NCBI GenBank assembly: GCA_013115125.1
Contig: JABANN010000299.1
Span: forward strand, 1 to 41,511
Source of the DNA: Perkinsus olseni
Lineage: Eukaryota; Perkinsozoa; Perkinsida
DNA: 41,511 nucleotides
Direction: 5' to 3'
The notes beneath the pieces are model-generated. The model saw only the letters and a program-made list of their open reading frames with translations, did not search any database and was not told where the DNA came from. Both the position numbers and the translations under genes were made by a program. Shown in pieces: positions 1-11,040 of the stretch. Numbering within the stretch: the first letter of the stretch is position 1; each line of letters opens with the position of its first letter.

Positions 1-1089
1 CCTCAAACACGTAGTATGTGCTGAATTAGACTGATTTTTGTGATTTGCATATCGAATTGGAACACCCTGTAGTGGCACTAGTCTAGTGTTATTGTACTCA
101 GTCATTTGGTATTCCTGTTCGATCGCCTACAGAAGAGCCTCCCCTCGGCGGAGGGTTCGAACCTACGGGAAGCCAAGTACGCCGTGGCGCGGTATATGAT
201 GTACATACTCGCCCATCCGGATGCGCACATTGCAGGTTAGTAGGGGGACTCCCTGGGGGAGATCAGTTGTCTCGGAAAAAAGTCTCACCTATGTTGATCT
301 TGGCCTTCTCTGCGATAGGGTCTGTGATCGCGAAATGTTTTCGCGCGGGCGCTTAGGCGCTGCCTGCCGGACTCCGGAGTGTGGCAACCGACGGCTTTCG
401 TGCTCCGGGCTTTGATTCTCAGCCGTTAAATGAACCCCAACTTTGATCTCCTCGGGATCGAATCTGTGGATCTCAATGAGTAAATGAGTTGAAAAAATCA
501 CAGTAGATCGGCAAAAGTCATAAGGCAGTCGAGATGGTGAGTCAATGGTTGATGATCAATCATTGGCCACTGGCCAATGGCCAGTCACTGGCCGCCAGTA
601 TTTGCCTCTGATGGATAGCAACCTGCAAAAAGGCTACTAGCTTCAAGCTAGATCATCAATATTCTTAGGCTCGGGTCCTCATCGGAGACTGCGGACCGGC
701 GGCTCGGCTCGCCTTGGGTAAACTGTTATTTCTAGCCTAGAAATCGACCGTATTGCGGAGGACGACATTGCCGTAACGTGTGCCATGCAGTCTGCTTCCG
801 CGCGGCAGTCAAGGAAGTCCTCAAGGAATGATTTAGTTGTCGATTCTCCAGTACACGCTCGGGTCCTTGTTACGCGGTAACAGTTACGGTATGTCCGCTT
901 GAACTTCAAGCTTGAAGCCTTGAAGCTAGGGATGGAAATCATTGTGAGATGCCGTTTCTCGTGCAAAAATACTCTCTGCATTATCATGCCGGAACTTTCG
1001 TCATGAGGTGTGGTCACAGCCTACGAACATCGTAGGAAATCGTCGTCGTTGAGGGGTATAACATATCGGAGGCGTCAACTGATTGCAAG
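1..1089. other. No gene recognised
   Basis: Only short open frames on both strands, with no splice-and-phase pattern I could follow. A tRNA T-arm-like GGTTCGAACC lies at 154-163. Clusters of short nested inverted repeats lie at 541-600 (TGGCCA/CCAATGG units) and about 897-925 (CTTCAAGCTTGAAG type). The 3' end of this stretch runs into the retroelement fragment. Confidence 0.5.
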
Positions 1090-1620
1090 TTGAGCCTATC
1101 TCAAAATCTCTGTCTGGCTGGCGTGGTGGCGGTCACGATACTAGTATGGAACTCCTTCGGTTCGTTTAGTGCCTGGACTAGCTGTGGAGTGTGGGCCAGC
1201 TGGACTACGAAGCTGCCTTCAGACAATTCGCCCTGCAGAGGCGTCTGTTCCAGTGTGATATGCGTGAGCGTCGTGTGCTTGTGCCGTGAAGGAGGCAGGT
1301 TGCGCTCGTCCAACAGTATAGGTTACCCTTCGGCCTCAGCACTTCTGCGTTATGGTGGAATAGATTGACTGGGACTCACAAGAGGTTATTGAAGTGCATC
1401 AGGCGCTCATAGGGTGTCTTGGCGGCGTTGGTCTACGTGGACGACGTGACCATCATAGGCCCGAATGCGGGGGTACTGAAGGTCATGACTGCCTTCGCTG
1501 TGTTCGGGCAAATGTTCGGCTTCCCATTCTCGGAAGCGAAGGCAGCAGTCTTAACCGCGGAGTGGCAGTTCTAAGATTGAGCTCGTTCTCTTACGTGGAG
1601 TCACCCTGGGGTCTGCTATT
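1090..1620 (+). mobile_element. Retroelement fossil, reverse transcriptase fragment
   Basis: Translations of this stretch show reverse transcriptase pieces in order: a finger/palm part, an LPFGLS-type segment, the catalytic box as VYVDD, and a following stretch rich in Ala and Phe. YVDD with LPFGLS is typical of LTR-type (gypsy/copia-like) elements, though DIRS-like elements cannot be excluded. It is broken, with several breaks. No LTRs, integrase or RNase H were recognised, so this is a small internal remnant of an old copy. A diverged piece of the same repeat may occur near 8850-8910, where about 60 bases resemble 1105-1165. Confidence 0.6.
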
Positions 1621-1842
1621 GGCAATCAGTGCGATTCACTGAGTGAGTATCTTTGGAGTGAACAACCGGGCAATGATCGGAAGACCAGTGGTTCGATCTC
1701 AGTGGGAGTCCCACTGTGGGACTATCTCACTTCTCGCGGATACCATCGCGGTAGCCTAGCCTAGGCTGCCTAGGTTCCACGAGCTGACGGATAGGTCGTT
1801 TCAGCCTGTATGTGTTGGGTTGCAGGAGGTTATCCATTTCAG

Positions 1843-2722
1843 TGCGTTCATCACGAGCAGAATATTCCTCAATAACTCAGTTGATTCTTCGGTGTAATTT
1901 TACGGTAGAATTTAGGAAAATTTGGTATTGGGTGGAACTTTCAGCGAGAGATATGCTCAGTTCGAGGCTCCTCAGTTGTATACCAAACTACTCGGTAGTT
2001 GCTGTAGAACATTGAATTTTCAGGCGCAGTGACGAGATTACCTGTGGAGACGCAAGAGTTTATAGCGAATCTCATAGCAGAAGATGCTGAGGATCTTGGG
2101 TCAAGGCATGATCAATGCGGTGTCTCGGATACCACTCTAGAAGTTCGGCAGAGAGCTACGCTGGCGATGGCGAAAGCAGGGATACCGTAAGTTGGTCTTT
2201 TGAATGATTTCGTGGCGCGCGAGATTTTCTGTGCATTGTTTTTCCGGAGATTTTCAGGTACGATTTGGATGTTCGAATTTTTGCGTCTGGCGGGTGGGAG
2301 TTGGCCTGCGACCTTTACGTGCCTGGCAAGTCTCTGATGATAATGTTGCACGGCCCGGAGAGTTTCTACCGGCAGCTCAGCACGGAGACGGCTTTCAATG
2401 CTAGCGAGAAAAGTAACACGTGTTATCTCGTACCGTAACTTCCCCAAATTATGTTTCAGGGGATGAACCGCTGCGGTTGACTCTGCTACCGGAAGCGAGC
2501 GTCAATAATTGGCTTCTCTCTCGATTGACGAAACGGCGAAAAGATATTCTCGCGGCCGCGAATGCGATCTTTCCGGAAAGCGCGTTCAAATCATCAACAG
2601 AGAAATGTCTGGTGGACCTGCCGGAATCCTTGCGAGTGCGGCACGTGACCTGGATCCAAGTGCAGGGGCTGCAAGGCGCGGAGTTGCTCGAGGTGTTACT
2701 TGGAGAAGGTGGGCATGCTTGA
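1843..2722 (+). CDS. Probable RAP-domain protein, 3' exons (partial)
   Basis: Five exons fit in phase: 1843-1891, 1945-1994, 2024-2186, 2258-2412 and 2460-2722 (TGA stop). The C-terminal part resembles the RAP domain. A segment reading GWELACDLYVPGK then LMIMLHGPESFYR aligns with the RAP core (D-x-x-L-P then E-x-D-G-P-S-H-F), and the end VRHVTWIQVQGLQ then ELLEVLL fits the RAP tail (V-x-x-x-W then a Leu-rich helix). RAP proteins act in organelle RNA metabolism and are numerous in alveolates; the role here is inferred. A charged insert of about 60 residues separates the two RAP halves. The 5' end is not found; the region upstream holds the retroelement fossil. One intron (1995-2023) would be only 29 nt. 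Gene structure is fairly sure, the RAP assignment moderate. Confidence 0.5.
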
Positions 2723-5187
2723 GGTGAATCTGTGTGATTACACGTGATGAGTTTCTGACTTGTCGATTGGTCTGTGTTCGGGCGGGGGACTCGAGGCGCT
2801 CGACGCCCTTTTGAACACTCAAGCTGAGTGTCCTCACAAGGGGGCTTATGTCTTGGCAAGACCGTTTCGGGAGATGTCTGTCTTTGGGAGAGTTTGTGTC
2901 TCACAAATATCTGAATGAATTTTTTCCATGGGATAAGATATCTTGCAGTTGTTGCTCACTTCCGTGGAAGGCGGCCGCCACTAGTGGGCTTAAATGACAT
3001 TCGATGCGACTGATGTAGAGAAGGAGCTGCACCAGTAGTATCCCAGGTTGATGCATGCAAGATACGGAATAGGGCGGGTTCCGTAGATACTATCGAGCAG
3101 AGACGCAGGAGGAGTTTCGCCGTCGCGTGGAGAGCGTTGCTGATCTGGAAAGAGCTCTCAAGTTTGCTTTGTAAGTTCACGGGCCGTGAATCACGGGGCC
3201 TCGCGTTGTGATCGAACAATACCGATAGGATAGATTGGGGTCGGCCGAGAAATCGAGAAATTTGGGATCGGGTGTAATCGATTTTATCGAGAAATACCTG
3301 ATTTGAATTTTCCGCTCTCGAAAAGGTTTTTAGACCATCAGCAAAAAGTCGTGAAGTTTCGTTAGATCGTCTAACTTAATGTCTGCGGTGCGAAAAAGCC
3401 GTTTTCTGAGAGAACAGAAAATTCTTCCAGATCATTACGTACAGGAGTGTTCTTTTATCGAGGTTGTGCGCGCCGTCATGTCGAAATGGCTTTTCTTCCC
3501 TTGCAGGCAGTCTTCGGGCGCAAGTACTCCTACCAACCGAAGGGCCTCGCCAGGAACACCGGGTGGGGCAAGGTCGTCGTCGGAGAGGGATCGCTAGACT
3601 TGTTTTGTCAGGGGGGTCTCCGGACGCAGCAGAAGTCAAAGCATCATCTCCAGCCGGAAGCACGTGTGAGAGCTGTTCGGCATTTGAGGAGTCGACTGAA
3701 TCGATGTCCACTGATAAGGACCCGATTCTACTGGTATTTGGAAGTAATAATCGACGGGTGCGTGGATTGAACCGGCGACCATCGGGTCACTGGCTGGGGG
3801 ACCAATCGGAGCTGGTGGGAAAACAAACGGATCGCTCCAACGAATCTGCACGAGTTTAGATTCCGCCCACCCAATTTCTAGAGGAAAATGAGAGGTCCAT
3901 TCAACTGCTTCAATGATCGACCAGCGACCTTCACCTTTGATGGAGTAGGACCTACTCAGTAGGTGTTGTTTACAGCGCACAGCGAGTGCTCCATTGGACG
4001 CTCGTGTCGAGCGGCTTGTTAATAGCGTAGTAGTTGTCGTTACAGACGAATCGTTACTCGGAGGGAGTCCCCTCATCAGAACACGGTGACGATCGATCGC
4101 TGTGCCTCTTCTATTCTCCGCGGATTTACATACACCCGGTTTCCCAGCCTGGGAAGGGAAACCCGAAACTCGCTTACTGTGACCAAAATCAGTTATCGGT
4201 TGCTACACAGGCGAACCTATGCCGACTGGGCCTGTTCAACTGGCTGGCTCTAACATCTCTATGACTCGTACGATGACCCTTGCGAGGACTCAATATGGAT
4301 CAGATGGAGGAGGAGCATGAGAGGAGGAAGCCCTTCACGATCACTTTGTCCTGGATGTCTTATACGGTATAAAAATCGGCATATATTACAATGGTTATTC
4401 TCAACGCCTTGGGGGTAGAGTCAATCCTTGCTCGAACCGCAGGGCTGAAAGGGTTGCGCTCCGAGGTACGACAACATATGCGAATCCTACTACTCCAGTT
4501 TGACGGCTTTCATGTTGAAAACGCAAACTCGAACATCTCGGAGCCATCAACTTGGCAGGCTCAGACGGACTCATCGGCCGAGATCTCGTTTGCTGTCTTG
4601 TTCTGAGTTCTCTCAACCAGCGTCTTAACGTTTGACGTTTGGAGTGTGAGGAACTTGAACTTGAGATTGTTGGTTCTCAAGATCAAGTTGAGGCTTTTAT
4701 ACCTGAGGATGACGATTACGAAGGAAGAATACCTCCGCACATTGTCGTATTACTCTTGCGACTGCCAAAGTCTTCTGTGAACAGTCTACTTAGTGGTGGA
4801 AGGGAGGGTGAGGGCTCGTGATGGTGGTGAGATAGGTCGCGTTTTGCCAGTGGTGAAACGCGAATGAGAAGACTCTCTGACTTCCAGCGGGCTGATGGCG
4901 TGGTCGATATGCTCGGCCCAGGTATGGTGGGTGACACAATTATTGTGTATATTCTTCCTTATTGAGGATTCGGTAAACGATGTTGACCTGACATTGAATT
5001 GCACGGGTATCGTTGTTGATGAGTGTGGTATCCAGGTAGCTCATTGAGCTCTTAGTGTGCTGAGAACTGCATGAAGAGAGCCAGCATCCTGGCGGTGCTA
5101 CTGGTCAGCTCCGAGGACGAATTTGAAGCTCACGAGAAAATCGGAAAATCATTCAGTCGTTAGATCGGCTATGGTATCTTTCGTCAG
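2723..5187 (+). other. Exon-like pieces of an unresolved gene
   Basis: Several + strand segments look coding but could not be joined into one model. Segment 3087-3170 encodes a charged helical stretch (contains EEFRRRVESVADLERALKFA) and ends in a GTAAGT donor. Segment 3507-3572 matches it in phase and is Ser/Pro/Thr/Arg-rich. Segment 4645 to about 4795 encodes a Glu/Asp-rich stretch (contains ELELEIVGSQ and PEDDDYEGRIPPHIVVLLL). Some may be 5' exons of the poly(A) polymerase that follows, whose N-terminus is missing, but I see no FGS motif here. A T-arm-like GGATTGAACC lies at 3764-3773. The rest shows nothing recognisable. Confidence 0.35.
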
Positions 5188-8100
5188 GTACTCTGATGGA
5201 GATCACCACCCCTACCTCGGATATCGACACGGTCGTGTTGGTGAGTGACGTCAAGCGTAGCGTCTACATGAAGCGGGTCCAGAAGGTGGGAATGGACGGG
5301 GGATGGTTTTCTGGGATTTTTTCGAAGACGCGGTTGAATTATCTTTGCGTGGAAGTGGAGGGAAGAAGAATGAGCTTTGAGGCTCAAAGTTTGAGCTGAG
5401 ATGATCAGCATGTACTATATGAAATCTGTGATGTCGTAATCTTGCGAGTGTAGGGGTATCCAGCATTGTTACACGAGTTCCCGGTGTTATGGTATGCTAG
5501 TTTGTTACAAAATAGTCATCGCACAGTCGTACTGGTTCGTGGTTGGGCAGGTTATTTCTCCTCGATAGGTCCTGACGGAGATGGAGCCCTTTCGATCGCA
5601 TTGCGACGACTTTTCCCTTCTAGCTGACTCCCTCGTCCCATACATAAAATGCTCGTAGTAACGGCAAGGGAGGCGGCTGTGGGAACACCTGTTGGTAGCA
5701 GGTACCGAGGGTATCCGGTGGATGTGCAGTTTGCGGTCATGCCTGGCTCTGTGTTGAAGGAGTGCCATGAAGCGATACAGGCTAAAGTGGCGGCGGAGGG
5801 CTCACCGGTAAGAAATTCTTACTAAGAATGATATAGGTCATAGTAGAAGTAGATGTAGCTGGGTTTATCCACTCGACTCGAATCGTTAGTAATCGATAGA
5901 ATTTGGGGCTGTAAACTGAAACGTCCGTTGGAACAGTACAACAGCCGATAGACATCGAAAATTCGGAACTCTCAGCCATTCTCATTACAACGTTAATAAG
6001 TTTGAGATATCAGCCGGGAGAAAGACAATAGTAAGAAATCATCATCATGTATCTATCGGCCGTAGTTTTACTCAACAGAGAGCACATTGTCCAGTTGTTA
6101 CCACTCCGGGCGGGATCCTTGACGGATCATCCGTCGACCCGCTTTTGAGGAGGTTGTGAGCATGCTTTCAATTTGAAGTTTTTTTGTTATTTCAGCGAAG
6201 TCCCGAGTCGATACCGGGCCTGCGAGCGGCGGCCCTATCGAGTATCCTGGATAGAGTGTGTACGGCTGGACTGTTGGGCCCGGAGGGCAGCGCTGCAGCC
6301 GATTGGAGCAACAGTTTGGTGAGTGCCATGGGTTTATGTGGGTTTCTCTCATCTGTCCTTCTCCGGTTTTCACGCCTTAGCTAGGGATTTGCGAACGTTC
6401 ATCCACTGGTGTATCACGCTCCAGCTGTGCTTCATTTTCATCTTCTTTTTATCGTTCTTGCTGTCAATTCTAAGGCGGTGATCTCGGGTGCTCGAACGAG
6501 CTCGCACGGTCATCCTCGCTGACTTTGGCACTTCAGGTTGATGACGCGACGATTCGGTCTCTGAACGGCGTTCGTGTGGGCCGGTATCTCCTAGAGAAGA
6601 CGCCGGTGCTGCCTGTTTACCGAGTTGTGCTCCGATTCGTGAAGATGTGGGCCAAGGCGCGGGGCATGTAATGAGGGCGTGAGGGGGGGAGGGTATTAGG
6701 GAACGGTTCTACGGCAAACTGTAATGCGAATGGTTTTTTTGTGATAACTTTCTTGGTTGGAATGGGAGACACAGAGATGATAAGGAAACCAAAAATCACA
6801 ACTGCTTCATCACGCAACTTTGTTTTACTCTATACACTTGCATCGTTTGTGGTTGTTCCTCATCCGTCGGGATCAAGCGACGGTCCGCTCCAAGGAAACA
6901 TAAGAGCATACCAATGTAAAATACCGATTGTGGTGGGAATTTATGGTCAGGTGTCGGTCCGTAGGATACCAAATTTCTCCCTATCCGAACTGTTGACTAG
7001 AAAAGTGTCATAGTAGCGCTAGAATAGTGAGAAATTAGGTATTATACCGACCAAGACGAAAGCGTTCCACTTTCCCGGTACATTGCGTTTAGCTTCATTT
7101 TTTGTTCAGTTACAGTAACGTGATGGGTTACTTTGGCGGCGTGACCTGGGCTATATTGGTATCAAAGGTGATGCAGGATAATGAGGAGTTGGCGACAAGA
7201 GAAGCGGAATATGATGCTGTTAGAGAGATCCTGCTCAAATTCTTTGATTTTTGCAGTAGTTGGGGGAGGGTGAAACTCATCCGGGCCTCAAATTCGGCTT
7301 GGTTGTAGTGCGAATTTCGAAAGTGATTTTTTTCTTGTATCGGAAATGGGTTCTTGGGAATTCTCAAATTGTTCGGCGCTCGGTCGTCTAGTATTTCACG
7401 AAATCGTTTCGGAAGATTCGTACTGTTGTCCTGTGAATAAGCTACGACTAGTTGCGAAAGTTGCGGTATGGAAGATAGAGATGATCGTCAGGTACTCATC
7501 CATGGGGCAGTGAGAATCCTGTTACGGCCAATGACGCGGTGCTCGAGTAATGGCCGGGAATCTTTGCGCACGGCGATGATTTTGGACTTCTTTCTCGTCT
7601 TTAGGGGATTCGTCTCTGCTGGGTCGGTTGAAATGTACACGCCACCGGCGAAAGATATCTTTGGAGATGATGGTAGGGCGGAGCGAAGTGGTGCATGTTT
7701 GTTATTTTTGTTTTTCTGTAGACGTCGGTGATAAGCAGCTTGCTCCGCAGCATGTTTTAAGAGACCCAGCGGAGTGCCCGTATGCGGCTGATGGTAATAT
7801 TAGATCATGTGAATAAATAGGAAAAATGAAATCGAAATAGCTGTCGGCCGGAATCGAACCGGGGACCTTTCGACTACGAGCCGTTGAGAATTCGTCTGTG
7901 ATGTTGAGCCGGACTCGGGCGAGCCATCCTATCGGTACCATCTGCAAGATTCGCGAGGGATCGAACCCGGGACCTTTCGATTACTTACTTTCGGTCAGGT
8001 GTTGGTATTGAAGGGCAATGTATGGTGGTTCTCACTCCGGTGCTGCCGACGCAGAACTCGAGCTTTAACGCTCTCGACTTCAATCGCTATGTGATGGTCC

Positions 8101-8665
8101 AAGAGTTCAAACGGGGTAGGAGAGATAATTTCGTAGCGCGTGAAGTTTATAATTCGTTCTTCTCAGCGGCCCATATGTTATCTTTATTCGCCCTGTCGCC
8201 GTCGAGCTGCCCATTTCGGCTTGGTGCGGTATGTGCACGCGTGCACCCCTTCAGACTGTACAAGCGGCTCATGTTCGTGGAGGTGAGGAGGACGGAATGT
8301 CATTCCGTCATTCCGAATGATGATGTTACCAACATCATCAATTTTGAATTTGTGAAATTCGGCCACTAAGTGAAGCAGAGGTTATTGTTTACTTGAGAAT
8401 CACTGCAAAGGCCGATTCTCTTCCCGATGCAGAGCATGTTGCTCTAGGGTCGCTGACAGCTATTGCAACGCTTGAGGGCACAACGCATGTCCGTGCTCTC
8501 TCGCCACGACAACGGCTATCCCTTGCTCTCTCCGAAAGAGAGCCACACGAAAATAGAGGGAAACATGGCAAGAGAGCCTCTCGCAAAGTCTACCACTTCT
8601 TGCCCAGCTCGGGGAGTGGCACGGGAGTATCACCTTCCAAGCTTGTCTTGAATGAAGTACCCTGA
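5188..8665 (+). CDS. Poly(A) polymerase (canonical type), 5' end not resolved
   Basis: Adds poly(A) tails to pre-mRNA in the nucleus. Exons: 5188 to 5240 or 5285, about 5649-5807, 6196-6318, 6537-6667, 7110 to about 7269, 7605-7672, 7722-7793, 7999-8115, 8167-8282, 8411-8665 (TGA). The catalytic pair is in PTSDIDTVVL and the third Asp in RGYPVDVQF. The central domain is diagnostic: IRSLNGVRV, then LRFVKMWAKARG spliced to IYSNVMGYFGGVTWAILV. The RNA-binding domain follows: MVVLTPVLPTQNSSF, VMVQEFKR, HPFRLYKRLMFVE and ATLEGTTHV. Phases agree from 6196 on, except across 7269-7605, where a small exon is missing or a boundary is wrong. The 5649 exon start is also unsure, and the part before the SDID motif was not found. 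The C-terminus is short, with no clear Ser/Thr-rich tail. Family call sure, ends less so. Confidence 0.82.
7846..7972 (-). repeat. Two tRNA T-arm-like hairpins inside a poly(A) polymerase intron
   Basis: Within intron 7794-7998 lie two minus-strand T-arm-like segments, GGTTCGATT (7851-7860 complement) and GGGTTCGATCCC (7957-7968 complement), each flanked by GGTCCC and AAAGGT-like bases. They look like B-box ends of tRNAs or tRNA-derived repeats. No matching 5' tRNA half was found, so they are not called as tRNA genes. Confidence 0.5.
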
Positions 8666-10239
8666 CCGGAGCGGAGAGACGTGGCTTCACGAAGAAATCA
8701 GACTGTTGCAGCTAAGAGTACCGCCAAAACCGAGCATAGTGCTTGTAGGAGGATTCGACTCTAGCTCACTGTAAAGGAAGGAGCATACTATGACGTTCAT
8801 TGAAGCTATTGATGGATCAGTAAGGTCATTTGTCTCGGTATAAGGAACGTGTGTCTGGCTGGTTTCATAGCGGTCACCATACTAGCCTAGTACCTAGTAT
8901 TACTAGGTTTGGCTTCCTTCGTTCCGTCTGGAGCTCGGATCAGCCATTGAGCTTCAGGGGTCTCAAAGGTGGCACCTTTCGGAGCTTCTGCGGCATCTTA
9001 ATGGTGGCGTTGATACAGGGTGACGTTTTACCGACAACCCCCAACGTAGGAGACACCCGGATGCTCGAACTTCGGCTTGACGGAGAAGAAGCCTCATCGG
9101 CCCGCTAAGTAGGCATTGAAGACCTGACGATGTCGAGGAGCTCAAGTCCTGACGCGACCGGGGCCGTGACGGAAGGCAGGCAGCTCACATTGCAAAGAGC
9201 TACATTGAATATATATGATTACACGCAGATATCTAATATGCTGTCATTATTGTATTCTTGTTGTTTGCCTGGTAATGTATCCATGGCAAGGATATTAGCA
9301 TCCATTATTTACATAAGAATTTACTATCGAGCGCTAAGCACCAGGGGACCTACATAAGAGTGCTGAGCCGGGGTGCCAAGGCCTGCAGGCTGCAGCTTAT
9401 GAACCAACGAATGTACCTGAAGGGAAAGATGGCGGAGCGGAGCTAGGTATATCACAAGCGAGATATTACCCCTGCACTAACATGAGACAGACAGGCACAG
9501 ACCGAGGCGACGTGCTTGCGACGGAGAAGAGTGCTTGATACTGTCAGGCTTGCAGATGTTTGCGCTAGTATGCTGCTGCTTTGTTACGTACTACTCGTGA
9601 GAGCATACGATATGTCATACCGAATCCTTCGGTTCAGCACGCAACAACCAAGGAGAAGGGCCCTGAAGGCGGTTCTTCACGACGCGACATGACGGCTCCG
9701 CAAATAAGCTGTGACGGTACCTTCAAGTCATGCCCACCTCTCTTCAGACAGAATTACGGCATACACGTCAAGCGAGGGAACTACGGTTCTGGCCCGTGAT
9801 CTTATGCTTTCTTGAAGGGCATTTTCTTCGAACTTTGGTCTCTCCATAAGACAAAAGATTGGCTGAAAAAGATGGGGAGTAGTGCATAGGTAGGCTAGAA
9901 CGAGAGAAAGCACAAGAACAGTATGACACGACGAAGTGTTCTACATATTCTCGCTGAGATGCCAGAACCCTTCACAACTGGTACCTGGGTTCAGATGAAG
10001 ACGGCGATCAACGTGCGAAGTCTCCTCTCATCGATACTTCGTATTGCGTTGCTGATTGCGTGTTCTCCCAAGGTGACGGTGAGGTTCGAAAACCCCTCTC
10101 TGCTCATCACCCGAGATAATAATTCGTTGAAGCTGCAGTAGTAAGGACTCGAAAAATCCCTTTGCTTGTGGCGAAGGCAGAAAAATCTATTTTTTTATGA
10201 AATTGATATCGTTTGCTGACCCGCGGTCGTGGTGTTTAG
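8666..10239. other. Mostly noncoding, possible repeat debris and one possible exon
   Basis: Bases 8850-8910 resemble 1105-1165 in the retroelement fossil, and 8880-8910 is a run of CTAGTA echoes. A + strand segment from about 10071 to 10138 is open, ends beside a GTAAGG, and may be an upstream exon of the gene at 10240, but its phase does not join cleanly. The remaining bases show only short unsupported frames. Confidence 0.35.
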
Positions 10240-11040
10240 GTTGAGGTCCGGCCCGAGAGCGAGCGGACTTTGGACGACGCTGATGTAACGTTAACCCAGA
10301 GTTGCATTCCATTCGTCTGCATTTGCTTCGCTCCGCCTTTTTTAGGTTCATCTTTTACAAAAGCGGATTGCTGCCATGGTCGAGTCGAAGGTTAGAATTT
10401 TCACCAAATTGAGCGCCGAAGCCTTCCATGAGGAGGGCATATGTAGCATGGGGGCTCGACGTTTTAGACTGGGCGAGAAATTCCGGTGAAGTGATTCATG
10501 TGTTGCATATGAGGGAGTCTTTCGCGTGGTTAACATGTTAATCAATCCTCTTTTTGAGATCGACGTTTTAAACTGGGCAAAAAAATCCGGTGAAAAATAT
10601 GGAGTGATTTTTTGTCTTGCATGTGTGGGAAATGTTGCACGCATGCGCATAAAGATACTCTTTTGTGTCAGACTTGCGACTTTACCCGCACCCGCAAGTT
10701 ACTCAGCCATGGACTGCTTCAGGAGGCGGAATCGCGTGAGTTGCTTCGACGGTATTTCGTGGCGCGGCGACGCTTTCGATGGGCGTCGATCGGAGGGCTT
10801 CAGGTTCCTTATTGGTCTGGCTAGTCGGCTGACAGGGGAGGAGAATATTGAGCAAGAGGAGGACACTAAGGGAAAGTGAGATTTAAAACGGAGAAATGCG
10901 GGGTGCCAGGATCGAACCCACGGTCTACTGTTGTTCCTGGCAGGGTCGACCTTCGGCCGAGCTTGCAGGAGTTCACGTCAGTGCTACGGAATATTGTATT
11001 GACAGCGGAAGAGAATGAGCAGGACAACTACAAGGGGTGA
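10240..11040 (+). CDS. Unrecognised protein, four 3' exons (partial)
   Basis: Exons 10240-10284, 10346-10390, 10672-10803 and 10969-11040 (TGA) are all phase 0 at both junction sides and follow AG acceptors with pyrimidine tracts. They encode a strongly charged, helical C-terminus: VEVRPESERTLDDAD, VHLLQKRIAAMVESK, then a 44-residue exon with a basic centre (RRYFVARRRFRWAS), then EFTSVLRNIVLTAEENEQ and the stop. No domain is recognised; the make-up suggests a coiled or helical interaction protein. The intron 10391-10671 holds a diverged tandem repeat, and intron 10804-10968 holds a T-arm-like hairpin. The 5' end is not found. Confidence 0.6.
10457..10630 (+). repeat. Imperfect direct repeat, about 60 bp, inside an intron
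   Basis: Two copies start at 10457 and 10561, 104 bp apart. Both begin CGACGTTTTA and share ACTGGGC, TCCGGTGAA and a TTGCAT...GGGA end. Both lie in the intron 10391-10671, so this is a local duplication in noncoding DNA. Confidence 0.6.
10904..10942 (-). repeat. T-arm-like segment closed by an 8-bp perfect stem
   Basis: The 39-nt stretch begins TGCCAGGA and ends TCCTGGCA, a perfect 8-bp inverted repeat. On the minus strand it carries GTGGGTTCGATCC, a tRNA T-arm-like motif. It lies inside intron 10804-10968 of the preceding gene. It is not a normal tRNA: D and anticodon arms are missing. Confidence 0.5.

Noticed and set aside
2449-2904. 151-codon minus frame
   Set aside because: It is antisense to the last RAP-gene exon, which has correct splice phase and family likeness.
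3636-4076. 146-codon minus frame
   Set aside because: No motif and no splice-consistent extension; the + strand has exon-like pieces upstream and downstream.
7846-7972. Minus-strand tRNA genes
   Set aside because: Only T-arm-like parts are present; acceptor, D and anticodon arms do not form.
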